From assembly GCA_033439265.1 (NCBI GenBank), contig JAVTVX010000012.1:11699001-11763000 (forward strand): DNA of 64,000 nucleotides, written 5' to 3'. Origin of the DNA: Dillenia suffruticosa (Eukaryota > Streptophyta > Magnoliopsida > Dilleniales > Dilleniaceae). The translations under genes and the position numbers were made by a program. The notes beneath the pieces were generated by a model. That model was not told the origin of the DNA. It was given only the letters and a program-made list of their open reading frames with translations, and ran no database searches. Of this stretch, positions 33,698 through 46,304 are shown in pieces (positions within the stretch are counted from its first letter, which is position 1; each line of letters starts with the position of its first letter).

Positions 33698-36636
33698 TGT
33701 AACATCGATTTTTAGTGACTGTATATTATGTACTACTCCTCATGATTCTAAATATATAAGCATCCTTTTGAGACATCTATTTAATTATCTAATTATTTAT
33801 TTTGAGATTTCGTCTCAAAATCGCTAAAACTAAAAATTTTATCGGTAAGCCGAAAAATTTCTCGGAAAGTGTCGGCAATGCCTAAAGAAGTCAAAAATAT
33901 CTAAGGAAAGGCCTACACACTTAAATAAAGTTATTTAATTGAAATTTCACATATTTAAGAAATTTCATACAAAATTTCATAGGGACCAAAAATACAATTG
34001 TTAAAAGTTAGGGGTTTAAATGTAATTGAGGAAAGTTAAGGGACTAGGTTGCAAACCACTCAAGGATGGACAATTGGAGCTAAATGATTGGTCAAGAGGG
34101 AAATAAGATTGGTTAGTGGCCACATAGAATTTTTCATATTCAAGAAAGCTCATTAGATAGAAATTTATGCATGAAAACCAACTAGAATAGCTTGTTCTAG
34201 ATTGTGATACTTCTCCCCCTTGACATGGATGTCCAAAGACACTTGGTGGAGTGCATGGAGGTTACTTGAATCAACAATTGCATGGGTTAAGTGCTAGGAC
34301 AAGTGAAAGGTCAAGATAATGCATGGAATGATCCACTGGTTAAAGATATTTGACTAGGATTATAAAAAAACTTGTTTAAGAAGAGTTTGGCCTATTTTCT
34401 TCAATCAAACTCATCTTGGATGAAATTGTGAGGGTTCTATATCCATTTTGAGTTCAACTATGGAGCCAAAGGGGTAAGAACATTTTTGGGAATTCTTGAA
34501 TTTCAATTGGAAGTGTAGAGGTATTGTATAAAAATTTATATTTATTGTGATTTGATTTTTTTCTAAGATGATAAAAATTCAAAGATTCAAAGGGGGTGGT
34601 GATACATATTGTTAGCAAGAGATCTTACAAATAAGGTAACATATTCTAACTTATACTAAGATTAAATTATTTGATAAATAGTTACTTTGGTATCCATACT
34701 AGCATGCTAAATGTTGATTTCTAGATTGAGTCTTGTATAGCTTTCTTAGAATATCTCATTCTGTAAAATTCAAAAATCTAAGATATTTACTTCTCTATAA
34801 ACTAGACTTCCTAAGTTTTAAAAATGGTATATCATGTAAGACATTTCATGAAAAAATCAATTTTTGGTGATTTTTGGAAATCTAACATGTTTCACAAATT
34901 CTGTTTTATGTCCTGTGTATGACTAGTAATGTTTATAATTTTTGAGGTATCTTCTGTTTCGAATTTGGAGAAATGTTAAACATGAAAGTTTTAGGTTTCT
35001 GACTTATCGTTAATTTGAGCTAAAGATCACTTGAATCGGAGTTGTATACAGAACGTTATGATAATATTACTAAAACTACGCAGAAGTAGTTCTAAAACTG
35101 AAATCGAGATAAAAATCGAATTTTATAAACTTATACATTTAGAATCCGAGGATTGTCAAAACTAGAAAGTTTTAGATCTATGTCTTAACTTCAATTTGAG
35201 ACAAGACGCACTTAAATTGGAGATGTATATTGGGAGATATGGAATTTCTCCCAAAACTGTGCGGAATTGGTTTTAGGAACTTAGCATGAAAAGTGATAAT
35301 TTTTTTTATAAATTCGTGTATTCCAAATTTGAAGATGGTCTGAAAATAAAAGTTGAAGATATATGTTTTAGTGTTAAGAAAAAATTTAAATCAATTGAAT
35401 CCGATTAAGATTTTTGAAGATATCATGATTTTACTAAACCTGCGCGTTATATGTTTGTAGAAATTTCTCTAAGTATGAAAATTGAAATTTAACATTATGA
35501 AAGGGGTCATTTTTATATGCGTGTTGTAATCCAACTATATAATATTGAATTAATAAAGGATATTGTTTAACTTAGGATTAGAATTCGAGAGATGACTCGT
35601 TCGAGAAACGAGAATAGTTAGGGGGAGTGGTGTACCCTCCCCAACTGAGATGAGTGGAACGAACTATTGTTGACTTTAAATGAGAAATAGTTTTGATCAT
35701 AATTTTATAAATGAAATTTGAAATGTGATTTAGAAATGTTTTAGTGTTTGTGGCATGTCTTGAAATGTTGTTCGGTAAAAATTTGCATCCTAATCTTATG
35801 GTTACTTGATAGTGTCTTGTTTTTACGAGTAAGGATTTATGAATGATGACATATGGTACATATGTATGATTATGGGATGGTATATAGTGGCGATAGCGTA
35901 CTCCCTACCACGGTATTGAGCGTTTACCCGACGGGGTGACGTGGTGGGGTGACGTGGTGAGGTAACACGGGAGCAGGGGTTTGAGTCCCCTGTCTCTGTC
36001 CAATGGATCCAATAGACGAGCATCACGTAGGGACCGTGTCAACACCAAGGGAAGGAAGGAAAATATGTGTTTTATTCTTATAACATTTTGGTGGCCTCTT
36101 GGTGGATTTTACCCTAATTAGGCTAAACTATGGGTAGAATGCGTTTTTGACACCCCATTGATGCATGATTAATGATAAGAATGCCTATTATTTTGAATTA
36201 CATGATATATTTGCAAAGGAATGAAATATAAATTTGAAAATGATGTTTTGACTTGCCACTCTCACAAATTCATTTATTGTCATTATATAGTCATTACATC
36301 TCACTCACTGAGTATGTAGATTATACTCACCCTTCATATTAATATTTTCAGTTTATACTATATTTGACATACATTGAGATACTATCCCACGAGTTTTACT
36401 GAGAGATGCTATCGGGTAAGTGATCATATCCATTATTGTTTATGATTGGACCATGCATATAAATATTATATGTAAATTGGAGGCAGATGTTTTAAAGAAA
36501 ATTTTTATTGAAAACTATTTTTTTCTTCTGCTATATGAAGTCTTGCGTCACCTCGATGTACGAGTAGGGCATACCCAAGCCTCGAAGAGTCGCGGCGGTC
36601 TGTTCGCGTGCCTGACCTGTGGGTCGGGGTGTGACA
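33698..36636 (+). mobile_element. Solo-1: solo gypsy LTR (2,939 bp)
   Basis: TGTAACATCGATT start and GGGGTGTGACA end, with AATGG at 33693-33697 and 36637-36641. No internal region, so it arose by LTR-LTR recombination. The sister 3' LTR of Gypsy-3 is uninterrupted at the same point (near 50295) and serves as the empty site. Contains a donor-like GGG/GTAAGA at 34474, a 13-bp GGGTGACGTGGTG direct repeat at about 35935-35960, and hairpin H2. Confidence 0.9.
36309..36351 (+). other. Conserved LTR hairpin H2 with acceptor-like CAG (Solo-1)
   Basis: TGAGTAT (36309-36315) and ATACTCA (36323-36329) form a perfect 7-bp stem. CACCCTTCATATTAATATTT then TTCAG ending at 36351 follows. Confidence 0.6.
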
Positions 36637-39293
36637 AATGGGCATTTACCCTACCGAGCCAAAATGAAACCTACGTGTGCAAAATTGACGCCGTGTGGTT
36701 TATACGTGCTAAATTCACTTTAAAAGTGAATGCTTGAGACAAAAAATTGAAATTTAAGCAGTAACACAAAAGTACTCGGTACCCTAGATTTTCACCAGAT
36801 AAACCCTAAATTTGTGGGTCAAATCAAATTTTGACCGAGCAAACGGTTTCGTTTCTACTCAAAACCTATATTTTTGGAATCTACACGTAAAACGGAGTTC
36901 ATAGTGAGATTCCGCGCGTTTTGAGGTCGAGGTCAAATTTTGATCGATCGCGGATTTCGTTCACTCCGAATGACGTTTGGGTGACCAAATGATCTCAGAT
37001 TTACACGAAACTAGTGGTGTTGGACTCAGTACGAAAACCTAGATCCCGTGTGTGATTTTAAAAATTTTTTAGATGAATAGTAACTTTGACCGATTTTGGA
37101 CCATGAGTCAAAGAATAGATAAGTACAAAAAACAAATAATTAATATCCTTGGAATGTGTGAATCCACTTTATTGAACTTTGTGTGGTTTTGACAAGTGGC
37201 ATCACATGATTGGAAGGAATTAACCTTAGTTGATTTACTATGGTTAAATTTAACTAGGGTAGGGTTAATTAAACCTAACTAGGGTTAAAACATGACTTAA
37301 CCATGGTTGAGTGTTTAAATTAAAATCAAGTTAAGTCTTTTATTCACTCCCAAAAAAAAATGTGAGATGCCCAAAGGAGAGCAAAAACCTTCTTCTCTTC
37401 TTCCTTTCTCCTCAGCCGTGAACCCCATTGAAGAGCAACCATGATTTTTCCTCACAACCTCTCAACATTTTTACATGGTTTTGCACTACCCTAGACTTAG
37501 TATCACATATCCAAAAACCAGCTCAAAAGAAGCACCACACAAGGAGATCTGGGGAGGGACGAAAATTCAAGGAATTGAGCAAATGTGAAATTCCAAAACT
37601 TCAATCAGCCTACTATTCATAAGGTAAACACCCGCCACCCTCTAGTATAACATATCCAAAATTTAGGCAAAAAGTAGAAATTTTGCTCAGAAAACTAGGG
37701 TAGACGAATTTGAAGCCATGACAGAATTTCTGGGTTTTTGGAAGTTTGAACAGGTTGTAATGTTTAGGCTATAGCATTTTCTGTGCAGAGGAAAATTGAG
37801 TGAAATTATTATACATGAAACTAGACCTTTAGATCTTTTAAATGAGATATGATTCGTTTAATTCTGATAAGAAATGAATTTTTAGTGAATTTTCAAAATT
37901 AGGTGTTCTGCAGAAGTTTCTATTCTGATATCCTGTTCTGCCGTGTTGTTTGCCTCAATTTTGAGGTGTCTTCCGGTCTGAACTAGCTTCAGCCCTAGTT
38001 ATAACATTTGTAGCTCTAGGTTTTGTCTTTCTCATAAGGTAAGAATAATCTTAATCTGACTCTTATATCAAAAGTTATGAAAATTCTCCAAAAACTGTGC
38101 AAATTGTCACTCTATTTTCGGTCTTAGATTGACAGCCTTCTAGGTGATCTGTTTCGTCTGGACTGAATTAACAAAAACTTTCAACATGAAAGTTGTAGGT
38201 CTATGTCTCATCTATAACATATCCACAAATCTCTTGAATTGGAGTTGTGTGCAGAGAGTTATTGCATTGTTACTAAGACAGGACAAAATGAACTTTTGGA
38301 ATAGAACTGAGACAAAGATTGGTTTATCTGAAATTCTGTGATTTGAATCTGAAGAAATGTTCAAAATAAATGTTGTAGTGTTATCTCTTAGCTTTAAAAT
38401 GAGATAGGAAGCATGTGATTTGGAGTTGTGTAGTAGGGGTTATGACCATTTTCCCACGACTGCGCAAATTGTGTTATGTGCAGAATTTTAGATTTTAAAC
38501 TTGTGGACTATTTTGGTGAAATGATGAATGTGAATGGATCTATTTGAGATCAAGAGTGTGAAGCATATGTGTGTATGAAATTGAAAATGTTGTGTAAGGT
38601 GATGTAAATGTGTGCTAAGTTGTCCCTTTGTGGACATTGAGCATGATTTGTTGCGCAATGAGAATGGAGGGAATTGATTTCCTTGTATGTGTACTATCGA
38701 GGTATGTGTATTGCCTTGGCGCATAGGCGTGGTCATTGGATGGTGTATTAGAGAGTGGGGGGCACGGATAATCTATAAAAGAGGTTAAATTAATGTATTT
38801 AACATAAAAGTCTCAATTTGCATTGCATAAAGATTTCATATGCACTTTGTGTTGACGAGGGGATACAGTTTCCACACAGTTTGGTATTTTAAGGAGTGAT
38901 TGATTGACCCTCCCGTATACTGTGAGTTTAATTTATTATATTATGTGTTTAATGCATAACAACATGTTTTAAAACGATTTTTAATGCAAGCATGAATTAT
39001 GATCGTGTACTATGATTTTTAGAATAGATTTGTGAAATATTTTGTGAATCATTGGAGTGTCCACAACATGATTTTATTATGAAATATGTATCCAAATGAT
39101 TTGTGAAATAAAAAACGTACCATTACATCGATATGCATATGATTTTATGAAATCAATTATGAGAAGTGTTTGATATGGTTTGATAAATATTAGCATGATA
39201 TGTACATTATGATGATATTATGTTATCGGCTGAAGGCCTTTATGCATGATTTATGAGATACGCCCATGAGTTGGGTATGTAGTAACTACGAAG

Positions 39294-39355
39294 GGCGTTT
39301 GCAAAGGCACCCATTGTGCCCGGATTCGCTTTTGCAGGAGGTGTCTTCAAATGTC
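39294..39355 (+). other. Conserved LTR stem structure H1 (Gypsy-3 5' LTR)
   Basis: GGCGTTTG (39294-39301) pairs with CAAATGTC (39348-39355) over 8 bp, with two G-U pairs. It occupies the same place as the ATCTGG/CCAGAT stem of Gypsy-1, next to the shared TACGAAGG and AAAGGCACCC words. Confidence 0.55.
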
Positions 39356-39754
39356 ATATATGATATTGGGACTCGACACGGTACTAGTTGGGTTGAACCC
39401 GAAAGGGGGAGAACTAGGTAACGCCCTGATCTAGTACCTGATGAGATCCGTTGCCAAGGTCGGGGTAGAGAGCATTTTCTAACTTTGCATATAAAAAAAA
39501 AAAACCCCGATGCGCCTGCCATTGGTCATGGTCGACCTTTGCCAGGAACTGATTTTGGCACGCTCTATACTTGTATGATTCTATTGATATAGATGCATAT
39601 ATATTTGAAATGTATGAAAAAGAATGATTTATGATAAATTGTTCATTATACACTGTTTTCATACATTATACGGATTTGTAGATTTATTAAATCATTTTGA
39701 CACTCCATTTTTTACCAATACATTGAACACACTTATATATACCCTCTCACTCAC

Positions 39755-39798
39755 TGAGTATTCCCTATAATATTCACCCCTCACTTTTTGTTCCACAG
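39755..39798 (+). other. Conserved LTR hairpin H2 with acceptor-like CAG (Gypsy-3 5' LTR)
   Basis: TGAGTATT (39755-39762) and AATATTCA (39769-39776) pair over 8 bp with one G-U. Pyrimidine tract and CCACAG ending at 39798 follow. Confidence 0.6.
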
Positions 39799-39914
39799 AG
39801 ATAGCTATAGTGGGACGCGTTACAACATAGCAACGCACGAGTTTTTGTTGGAGACATCGGACCTCGGTATTGTGTTAACCATTCTTTCGTAAAATTATGT
39901 TTAAAGATATGGGA

Positions 39915-39950
<36 letters not shown>

Positions 39951-42894
39951 ATATTTGGGATTGTAGATCGACCATTGTACATATATATAAAAGGGATGAT
40001 TGTATGTAAAGAATTATACATATTATTGTAACTCTCATTTCATTATATTGCATTGAGGCATGATTGTACTATTGTGTTGAATCACTTTGGGAAACATGTC
40101 ATTTTTAGGATTGTCTATTAGGTTCACTCGGTGTCACCTCTAAATCACAGAAAGGGTGACTTATAACACCAACACGCGGTGTACTATATATTGTTTTTTT
40201 CATTATTTCATATATGATACATTTTCTTATTCATATAGAAAATAATCGCTCAGAAATTTTTCCGAGCCAAAATATCTTAGAAGAATTTTGGGCATAAGGC
40301 CGGGGGCTAAAAATGGACCTTTCTGGACCATCTTGAAATCTACCCATGCGAAATTTCTGAAATTTTTCCTAGAAGCCTAATTTAGGCTAACTAATGATTT
40401 TCTCCAGTCAAAATGAGATTTTGAGAAATTTGCGAAAACTTGCCTGGTAGGATGGGAATTGACCCTACCGAGCTAAAATGAAACCCATGCGTGCAAAATT
40501 GATACCGTGTGGTTTATATGTGTCAAATTCACTTTAAAAGTGAATGCCTAAGATGAAAAATCAAAATTTATGCCGTAACATAAAATTTCTCGATCTCTAG
40601 ATTTTTGCCTAAGGGGCCCTAAATTTGTGAGCCAGATCAAAAGTTGTCTAGCAAATGGTCTCATTTTCACTCGGGACAAATTTCGTTGAGCTCAACACGT
40701 AATTCTAAATTCATAGGTGAATTTTATAAATTTTTGAGTCAAGATGAAATTTTGACCGGTCAAAGGGCTTGCAAGTAATTATGGGTCAAAGGGCTTATTT
40801 GTAAATAATAAAAGTTTGGAAAAATAATAAAATATGTAAGAATTAATGTTGAAATGTGTGGAACAAATGGAGGAGTAGGATCAATTGTTGAAAAAAAAAT
40901 CAAGATTTCATGGGAGCCCTTGGATCAAAAAGTAGTGTGAATACCCTAGCTATTTTTGTTGACTTTTGTGCTATGCTTGTGACATGTAACCCTAAAATGG
41001 ATGGTTGGGATTAAGTTTTTGAAGAATGATCAAGGGTCAAGATTTATAAAGGGTTTTTTTTATTAAATGGAGTTGGAATAAACAAAAAAAAAAATTGTAT
41101 TTGGCTTTTCAACTCCTCCCAAAAACGTGAATGCCTAAGAAAATAAGGAAAACTCTTCATCTCCATTTCTCTCTTCCATGGCCGTGAGTCACTTGAAGAG
41201 GAAGAGTGATTCTTCCAAACAACCACCCCATTTTTTTCATAGATCATCATCATTCGAACCCTAGCATGTTGCTCTAGGAGGACCCAAAACAAGGAGCAAG
41301 GGAGGAAGAAAGGCACTTTGAAGGAGAGGACTTCTTGGGGTGTCAAGCACAAGTCCTAAAGTAAGGAAAATTCTGCACTATTGTTGGAGTTTGAGAACTT
41401 TTCTTTTGATGTGAAAATGAGTTGATTTTAGGTTAGTTTAGGTATTAGTATTAAAAATCAAGCAAATGTCATCCTATTGTGTGCAGAATTTTTCAGCATG
41501 TGTAATGTGTGTTTTAGGCCTTGAATAATCACAAATTTGGATGAGAAACCATGTCATTTTGTGTGCAGAGGATTTTAGAACATTGGACATGAAAATGGAT
41601 GATTTTTGGGGTGTTTAGAAGTGTTAAAATGTAGGATTTTTGTGCTAGTACACGTGCAGAAATTTGGCATAAAGTAAGGTGTGTACATATGTGTGTTAAT
41701 GCATAAAAGAGAGTATGAATGAGTGCAGAATTTTTTGCACTAAAGGAGACAAAAAAAATGGAGGTCATTTGGCATGTGAAAATGTGGTAAAAATGTAAGG
41801 CAATTGGAGTCCAAATGTGAGAAGATTTTTGTGGTGCATTAATGACCATATGCATATAAAATTTAGGGCATGAGCACGAGAAGTTATGTGTATATGCATG
41901 CTGATTGTTGAGGTGAAAGTTGTGACCCTATATATGTGTAATGCCTTGGCCAGGTACATTGGAGGGAACCCAAGCATAGCATGTTGTTAGGAGTATTGGG
42001 AATGGTGTTTAATAAGCAAAATGAAGGCTTATATGTACGTATAAGGATGTATGACTGTGTGTTCATGTATAGCCAATATTGGTGCATTTAAGTGATATGA
42101 AAATGTGTAAATGATAAGATTGTACAAGAGCATGTGCGAGTATGCATATATGACAGATGTATGCTATGGTGTTGCATTGGATAGATGAATGATGAATTTG
42201 ATGGTTAATAGCATTTTGGTTTTAGTTTGAGTTGGGTGTTTTCATGGTGTGTACCTCATGTTGCCATTTTGATGATTTAGAGAAGACATTGGAGATGTGA
42301 ATGATGATGTTAATAGTCGATGTTAGCATCGCATTCATTGCATTGGGTACCTCTGACAATGTGAGGTTGGAGTTGTTATTTGGATAGTTGAAAGGGATAG
42401 TTAAAACGTGACCTTTAATTTCCAAATGTTATAACACCTTTAATGTGTTATGTGTAAACTTTTTGTTGTAGTGATATAGCGCTTGATCATTTGAGGGGAT
42501 TCGTTTGCTCGTTGTGGAGCATTCCTGGGTGTGACGTAGCTTACAACCTACTGTGAGTGGGACTTTGACGTTCGCTATTAATTGAAAACCATGTTTTAAA
42601 AATGCTTTTCAATGACATGATTCTATAAATGTATGATCGTTAGAACTTTCAAATATTTTATGAAATATTTTGTGATCATTGGAGTGTCCCACCTCTTAAT
42701 TTGCTGGATATGCATCCATGGTTTGACAAGTTAATATTGTGTCATCCTTTGACAAATTGACATGTTTTAATATTTCCATTCCATTGGTACACGGTTTTAT
42801 GTGATTTTGATCTCGATATGTGTGTGGGATGCATGCCCGGCTGATATGATGGTATTGTTATATGCTTCCTATAGCATCCGTAGCTACGAAGGAC

Positions 42895-42952
42895 ATTTGG
42901 TAGAGGCACCCCTTGTACTTGGATACGTTTCGGCTGGAGGTATCTGCCAGAT
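42895..42952 (+). other. Conserved LTR stem structure H1 (Solo-2)
   Basis: ATTTGG (42895-42900) with CCAGAT (42947-42952), and GGATAC (42921-42926) with GTATCT (42940-42945). Compared with Gypsy-1, both differences turn a Watson-Crick pair into G-U and keep the stems. Confidence 0.55.
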
Positions 42953-43376
42953 CGTCATATGTGTAGACGCACCGGGTTGACCCTCATCGGAGAGGATGTA
43001 AGTACGGCTCCGTTAACACCGGGTGGGGCTCCATACACGGCCGACTATCTATATGTATATATATGGTATTTACGGGCTAGTTGGAGTAGCCTGTAGCCAA
43101 TATTGGGGCAGAGAACTATTATTTAATACTTGCATTTGGAAAAACCCTCAATACGTCCATTTTTTGTCGAGGTAGACCATTGTTAGGGTTGTTTGATTGG
43201 CCGGCTCTTTATGACTTGATTTACATATTGGATGCATATGTTATTTTTTTTGTGCCTTGAGATATGTTATTCTTGAAACAACACGTTATTTTCGAACACT
43301 TGATATTGTGTTACATACTTTAACACTTCAAGTTCACCCTCGATATTGATAGCACGATATCAATCCCCTCACTTGC

Positions 43377-43421
43377 TGAGTATCCTCCCATAAATACTCA
43401 CCCCTCACTTTCTTTCCCACA
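43377..43421 (+). other. Conserved LTR hairpin H2 (Solo-2)
   Basis: TGAGTAT (43377-43383) and ATACTCA (43394-43400) form a 7-bp stem. The following acceptor-like site reads CACAT instead of CACAG, the only copy in this window that loses it. Confidence 0.6.
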
Positions 43422-44029
43422 TGATTAGTCTTTGACCAAGGAAGAATTATTGTGAATTGCATACTTGCGACGTGGACTTGATACCGTGGATTTGAGTATA
43501 GATATTACCATTTCTTCCACTACGATGATTGGTGATGTCGCTGTATATTGGAGATTTAAGTTTGATCAATGTATTTATCTATTTATTTTATGGGATGACA
43601 ATATAAATTATAGACATTTATTCGTGAAACTCTCATAATGACTCAGTTCACGTGCATTGAGGCACTTATAAGTATTTAAAGTGTTAACTTGGGAATTCAT
43701 TGTACATGTGTACGGAATTTAGGTCAGCTCGGTATAGTGGCTGCTCATGCTTTAGTTGGGCATGACAGTAGAGGTCTGTGGTTAGGATTATTAGTATTTA
43801 TAATAGCCTTGCGTTGTCCGGGTTGTCCACTATGGATTGATTGGTTGTTGTGAGGCCGGGATGACCCATTTATTTTTGTGACAGGATGATTGTTTAATAT
43901 ACAGGTTAAATTGTACTTGGGAGACCTCCAAACTATGGGAAGGTTCGGCCCGATTTTCTGTAGAAATGTAGTCGGCATCCAGGACAACGGGCGGCTGCTC
44001 ATGACCTCAGTTCGGGGCGTGACATGACT

Positions 44030-44327
44030 GGTGACTGTTCATGCCTTTGATGGGGGCATGACAGTAGAGTTCTATGAATAGGACTGGATTAGCCTTATGT
44101 TATTTTGGATGTTGATAGGGATATGGATTGGTTGGTTGTGTTGATGATTTGCCAAGTTGGCCTTTATACATTGATATGTTATTGACTGACGGGAATTTGA
44201 TATAAGATGGACCTCCGATTTATGGGGAGGTTCTGTCTGTTTATTTGTTGATGGCGGGACTTTAATGTCAGCATCCGGGATAGCATAACGGTTGCTCATG
44301 CCTTGGATCGAGGATCGGGGCATGACA
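44030..44327 (+). repeat. Gypsy-3 5' LTR, last piece, with hairpin H3
   Basis: Matches 53696-53995. ACCTCC (44211-44216) and GGAGGT (44226-44231) pair. Ends GGGGCATGACA at 44327. Confidence 0.9.
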
Positions 44328-44334
44328 ATTCGGT

Positions 44335-44346
44335 TGGTATCAGAGC
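44335..44346 (+). other. Gypsy-3 primer-binding site
   Basis: TGGTATCAGAGC, a perfect match to the complement of the initiator-methionine tRNA 3' end, seven bases after the 5' LTR. Confidence 0.9.
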
Positions 44347-44583
44347 TCTAGGTTAAGAGCTTTATGTCTATGTAAATAGTTTCCTAAGTATGAACATGTT
44401 TAAAGCCCTCAACGCATGAGAGTTTCATACAGTCATATATATATCCCTGCATACCTTATGGTCTTAGGTTTATAAGTTTAATTTATTTTAAGGGGTTAGA
44501 TACGATTCGTATCTAACCTAGTATATCATTTCTATTGATTCTTAGGCCAATGACTTCATTCATTTTAGGGAGTTAGTTACGAG

Positions 44584-44991
44584 TAACTAACCCTAATCCT
44601 TAAATCATGCCAAACTCTAGAATTGTTTCTAATGAAAATCTCCTTTTGCAGAATTATGCCACTTAGACTCGATAGATCAGCGGGATGCGGAGCTAGACTC
44701 GTGCCACCCGAGGCTCCTCAAGTGCCTGACCCTTCTAGCGAGCCTGAGACCTTTGGAGTGCCTGAAGCTGCTTCTTCTTCACGGGCGCCCGTAACTAACC
44801 CTAATCCTTAAATCATGTCAAACCCTAGAATTGTATCTAATGAAAATCACCCTTTGCAGAATTATGCCACCTAGACGCGATAGATCAGCAGGACGTGGAG
44901 CTTGACCCGTGCCACTCGAGGCTCCTCAAGTGCCTGACCCTTCGAGGGAACCTGAGACCTTTGGAGTACCTTTGGAGTGCCTACTCAGTCG
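44584..44991 (+). repeat. 208-bp tandem duplication of the Gypsy-3 gag start
   Basis: 44584-44791 and 44792-about 44991 both run from TAACTAACCCTAATCCTTAA through a TTTGCAGAATTATGCCAC start to GAGACCTTTGGAGT. Each copy therefore has its own gag ATG (44656 and 44868). The first frame ends in TAA at the repeat junction and the second has TGA after RGA. Confidence 0.85.
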
Positions 44992-46304
44992 GCTACTTCA
45001 GCCGAGGTTCCACCACCGTCACTCAAGGCATTTAGGCAGGTGTGTGAGTGGTACACCTCCCACGGGGTTCAGATGCCACCCCACCATCACCAACGACAGT
45101 GTCGACTCCTACGACAGTGCCTATTCCTCCAGCAGCACCTACAGTTGTAGTACCGGATCCTCCACCAATGGCAGGTCCTTCTTCAATCTCTAATCCAAGT
45201 GACACTACTTCCTCCACACTTAAACGCATCCACGAGTTGACTCAGCTAGTCAAAGAAGCTCAACAGTTGGGATGCACGGACTTTGTGGGATCTGGTGATG
45301 CTACAGCAGCAAAACACTGGATTAACCAGACCCACCGGATCTCGGTATACTTGGGGTTGGGTAACGAGTATAGGCTATGGGTAGCAGAGAGGCTACTAGA
45401 CGGAGATGCCCTTATTTGGTGGGAGGCTATTAGTGAGGACGCTACCAAGCCACTGTGGTAGGATGACTTCCTGAGGGAATTTGATCGCAGATACTTCTCC
45501 GAGTTTCAGCAGGAACGCAAGAGGATGGAGTTCCTTCACTTGTGGTAGGGGACTAGGTCAGTGGCAGAGTACAAGGCAGAATTGAGACGATTCGCTGCCT
45601 TTGTCCCCGACTTAGCTATACCAAAGCGAATGAGATTCAAGTTTGAGGACGGCCTCAACTTGAATATTAGAAGGTACATGACACTCAGTCCTAGTTTCTC
45701 CCTCACGGAGATAGTTAACTCAGCCTACCATGCGGAAGAGATTGTCTGCGCCGAGGGTAGGCAAAGGGAAAGTAGAGAGCAAAGAAAGAAGAGGACTCGG
45801 GCATAGTCAGGTCAGAGCTTGAAGAGGGGTAGGACTTCAGGCTTTCACAAAGGCCCCTTTCGCTTTACCCCGGTACACTTTGGATAGGGACCACGTCCAT
45901 AGGGGTTTGTAGCACTAGCCCCCAATGCCACGAGCCAGACTACTGCTCAGCGGCACTTTCTTTGCCACAAATGTGGTAGGCACCACCTTCCAGGAGCCTG
46001 CAGGGCACCTATTACTTGCTTCCACTGTGGGAAGCTAGAACACATCAGGAGTTCGTGTCCTGATTTAGGACTCAGAGGTCAAGTGACTTTGAGTCATCAG
46101 AGTGGTCCGCAGGTAGGATAGCAGGGAGCACCTGCATCTTTAGTACATACTGCTCCATGGACTGTAACCGGGAGCAATACTATACCAGGACCTTTACGAT
46201 AGTAGCAGAGAGCACAGGCCCGAGTGTATGCTATGACTCAAGATGACGCTCAGTCAAACCCGGATGTAATCATGGGTAATCCTCCAGTAGATCCTTCTGT
46301 TTAG
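44868..46304 (+). pseudogene. Gypsy-3 gag, with stops
   Basis: Starts MPPRRDRSAGRGA then stop. The main frame 45048-45461 gives a proline/threonine-rich linker, RIHELTQLVKEAQQLGC, AAKHWINQTHRISVYLG and the capsid motif DALIWWEAISED, stop, then FLREFDRRYFSEFQQERKRM. The second segment 45561-45806 has VAEYKAELRRFAAFVPDL and EIVNSAYHAEEI. Two CCHC knuckles follow at about 45960-46060: CHKCGRHHLPGAC (spacing altered) and CFHCGKLEHIRSSC. It ends NPDVIMGNPPVDPSV-stop at 46302-46304. Length and motif order fit a Ty3/gypsy chromovirus gag. TAG, TGA and frameshift lesions inactivate it. Confidence 0.85.

Larger units (their letters stand above)
36642..40161 (+). repeat. Gypsy-3 5' LTR, second piece
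   Basis: Continues the LTR with GCATTTACCCTACCGAGCC and runs parallel to the 3' LTR from about 50296 to 53690. It holds a donor-like AAG/GTAAAC at 37624, an (AT)n run at about 39919-39946, and H1 and H2. Ends at TGACT (40157-40161), the Solo-2 target. Confidence 0.9.
40162..44024 (+). mobile_element. Solo-2: solo gypsy LTR (3,863 bp), chimeric
   Basis: TATAACACCAACACGCGG start and TTCGGGGCGTGACA end, with TGACT at 40157-40161 and 44025-44029. No interior. The 3' LTR of Gypsy-3 lacks it at the matching place (about 53690). Its first about 500 bp align with the start of the Gypsy-3 LTR, whereas 42540-44024 align with the second half of the Gypsy-1 LTR. Donor-like AAA/GTAAGG at 41361. The middle (40900-42480) is unlike both. 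Confidence 0.9.

Noticed and set aside
35880..36010. tRNA-like appearance (GGTTTGAGTCCCC near 35977)
   Set aside because: The T-loop-like word is isolated. No acceptor stem, D-arm or anticodon arm could be laid out around it, and it sits in the middle of the Solo-1 LTR.
41529..42425. Several minus-strand open frames of 60-110 codons
   Set aside because: They lie inside the Solo-2 LTR, are low-complexity and match nothing I know. Shadows in noncoding LTR DNA.
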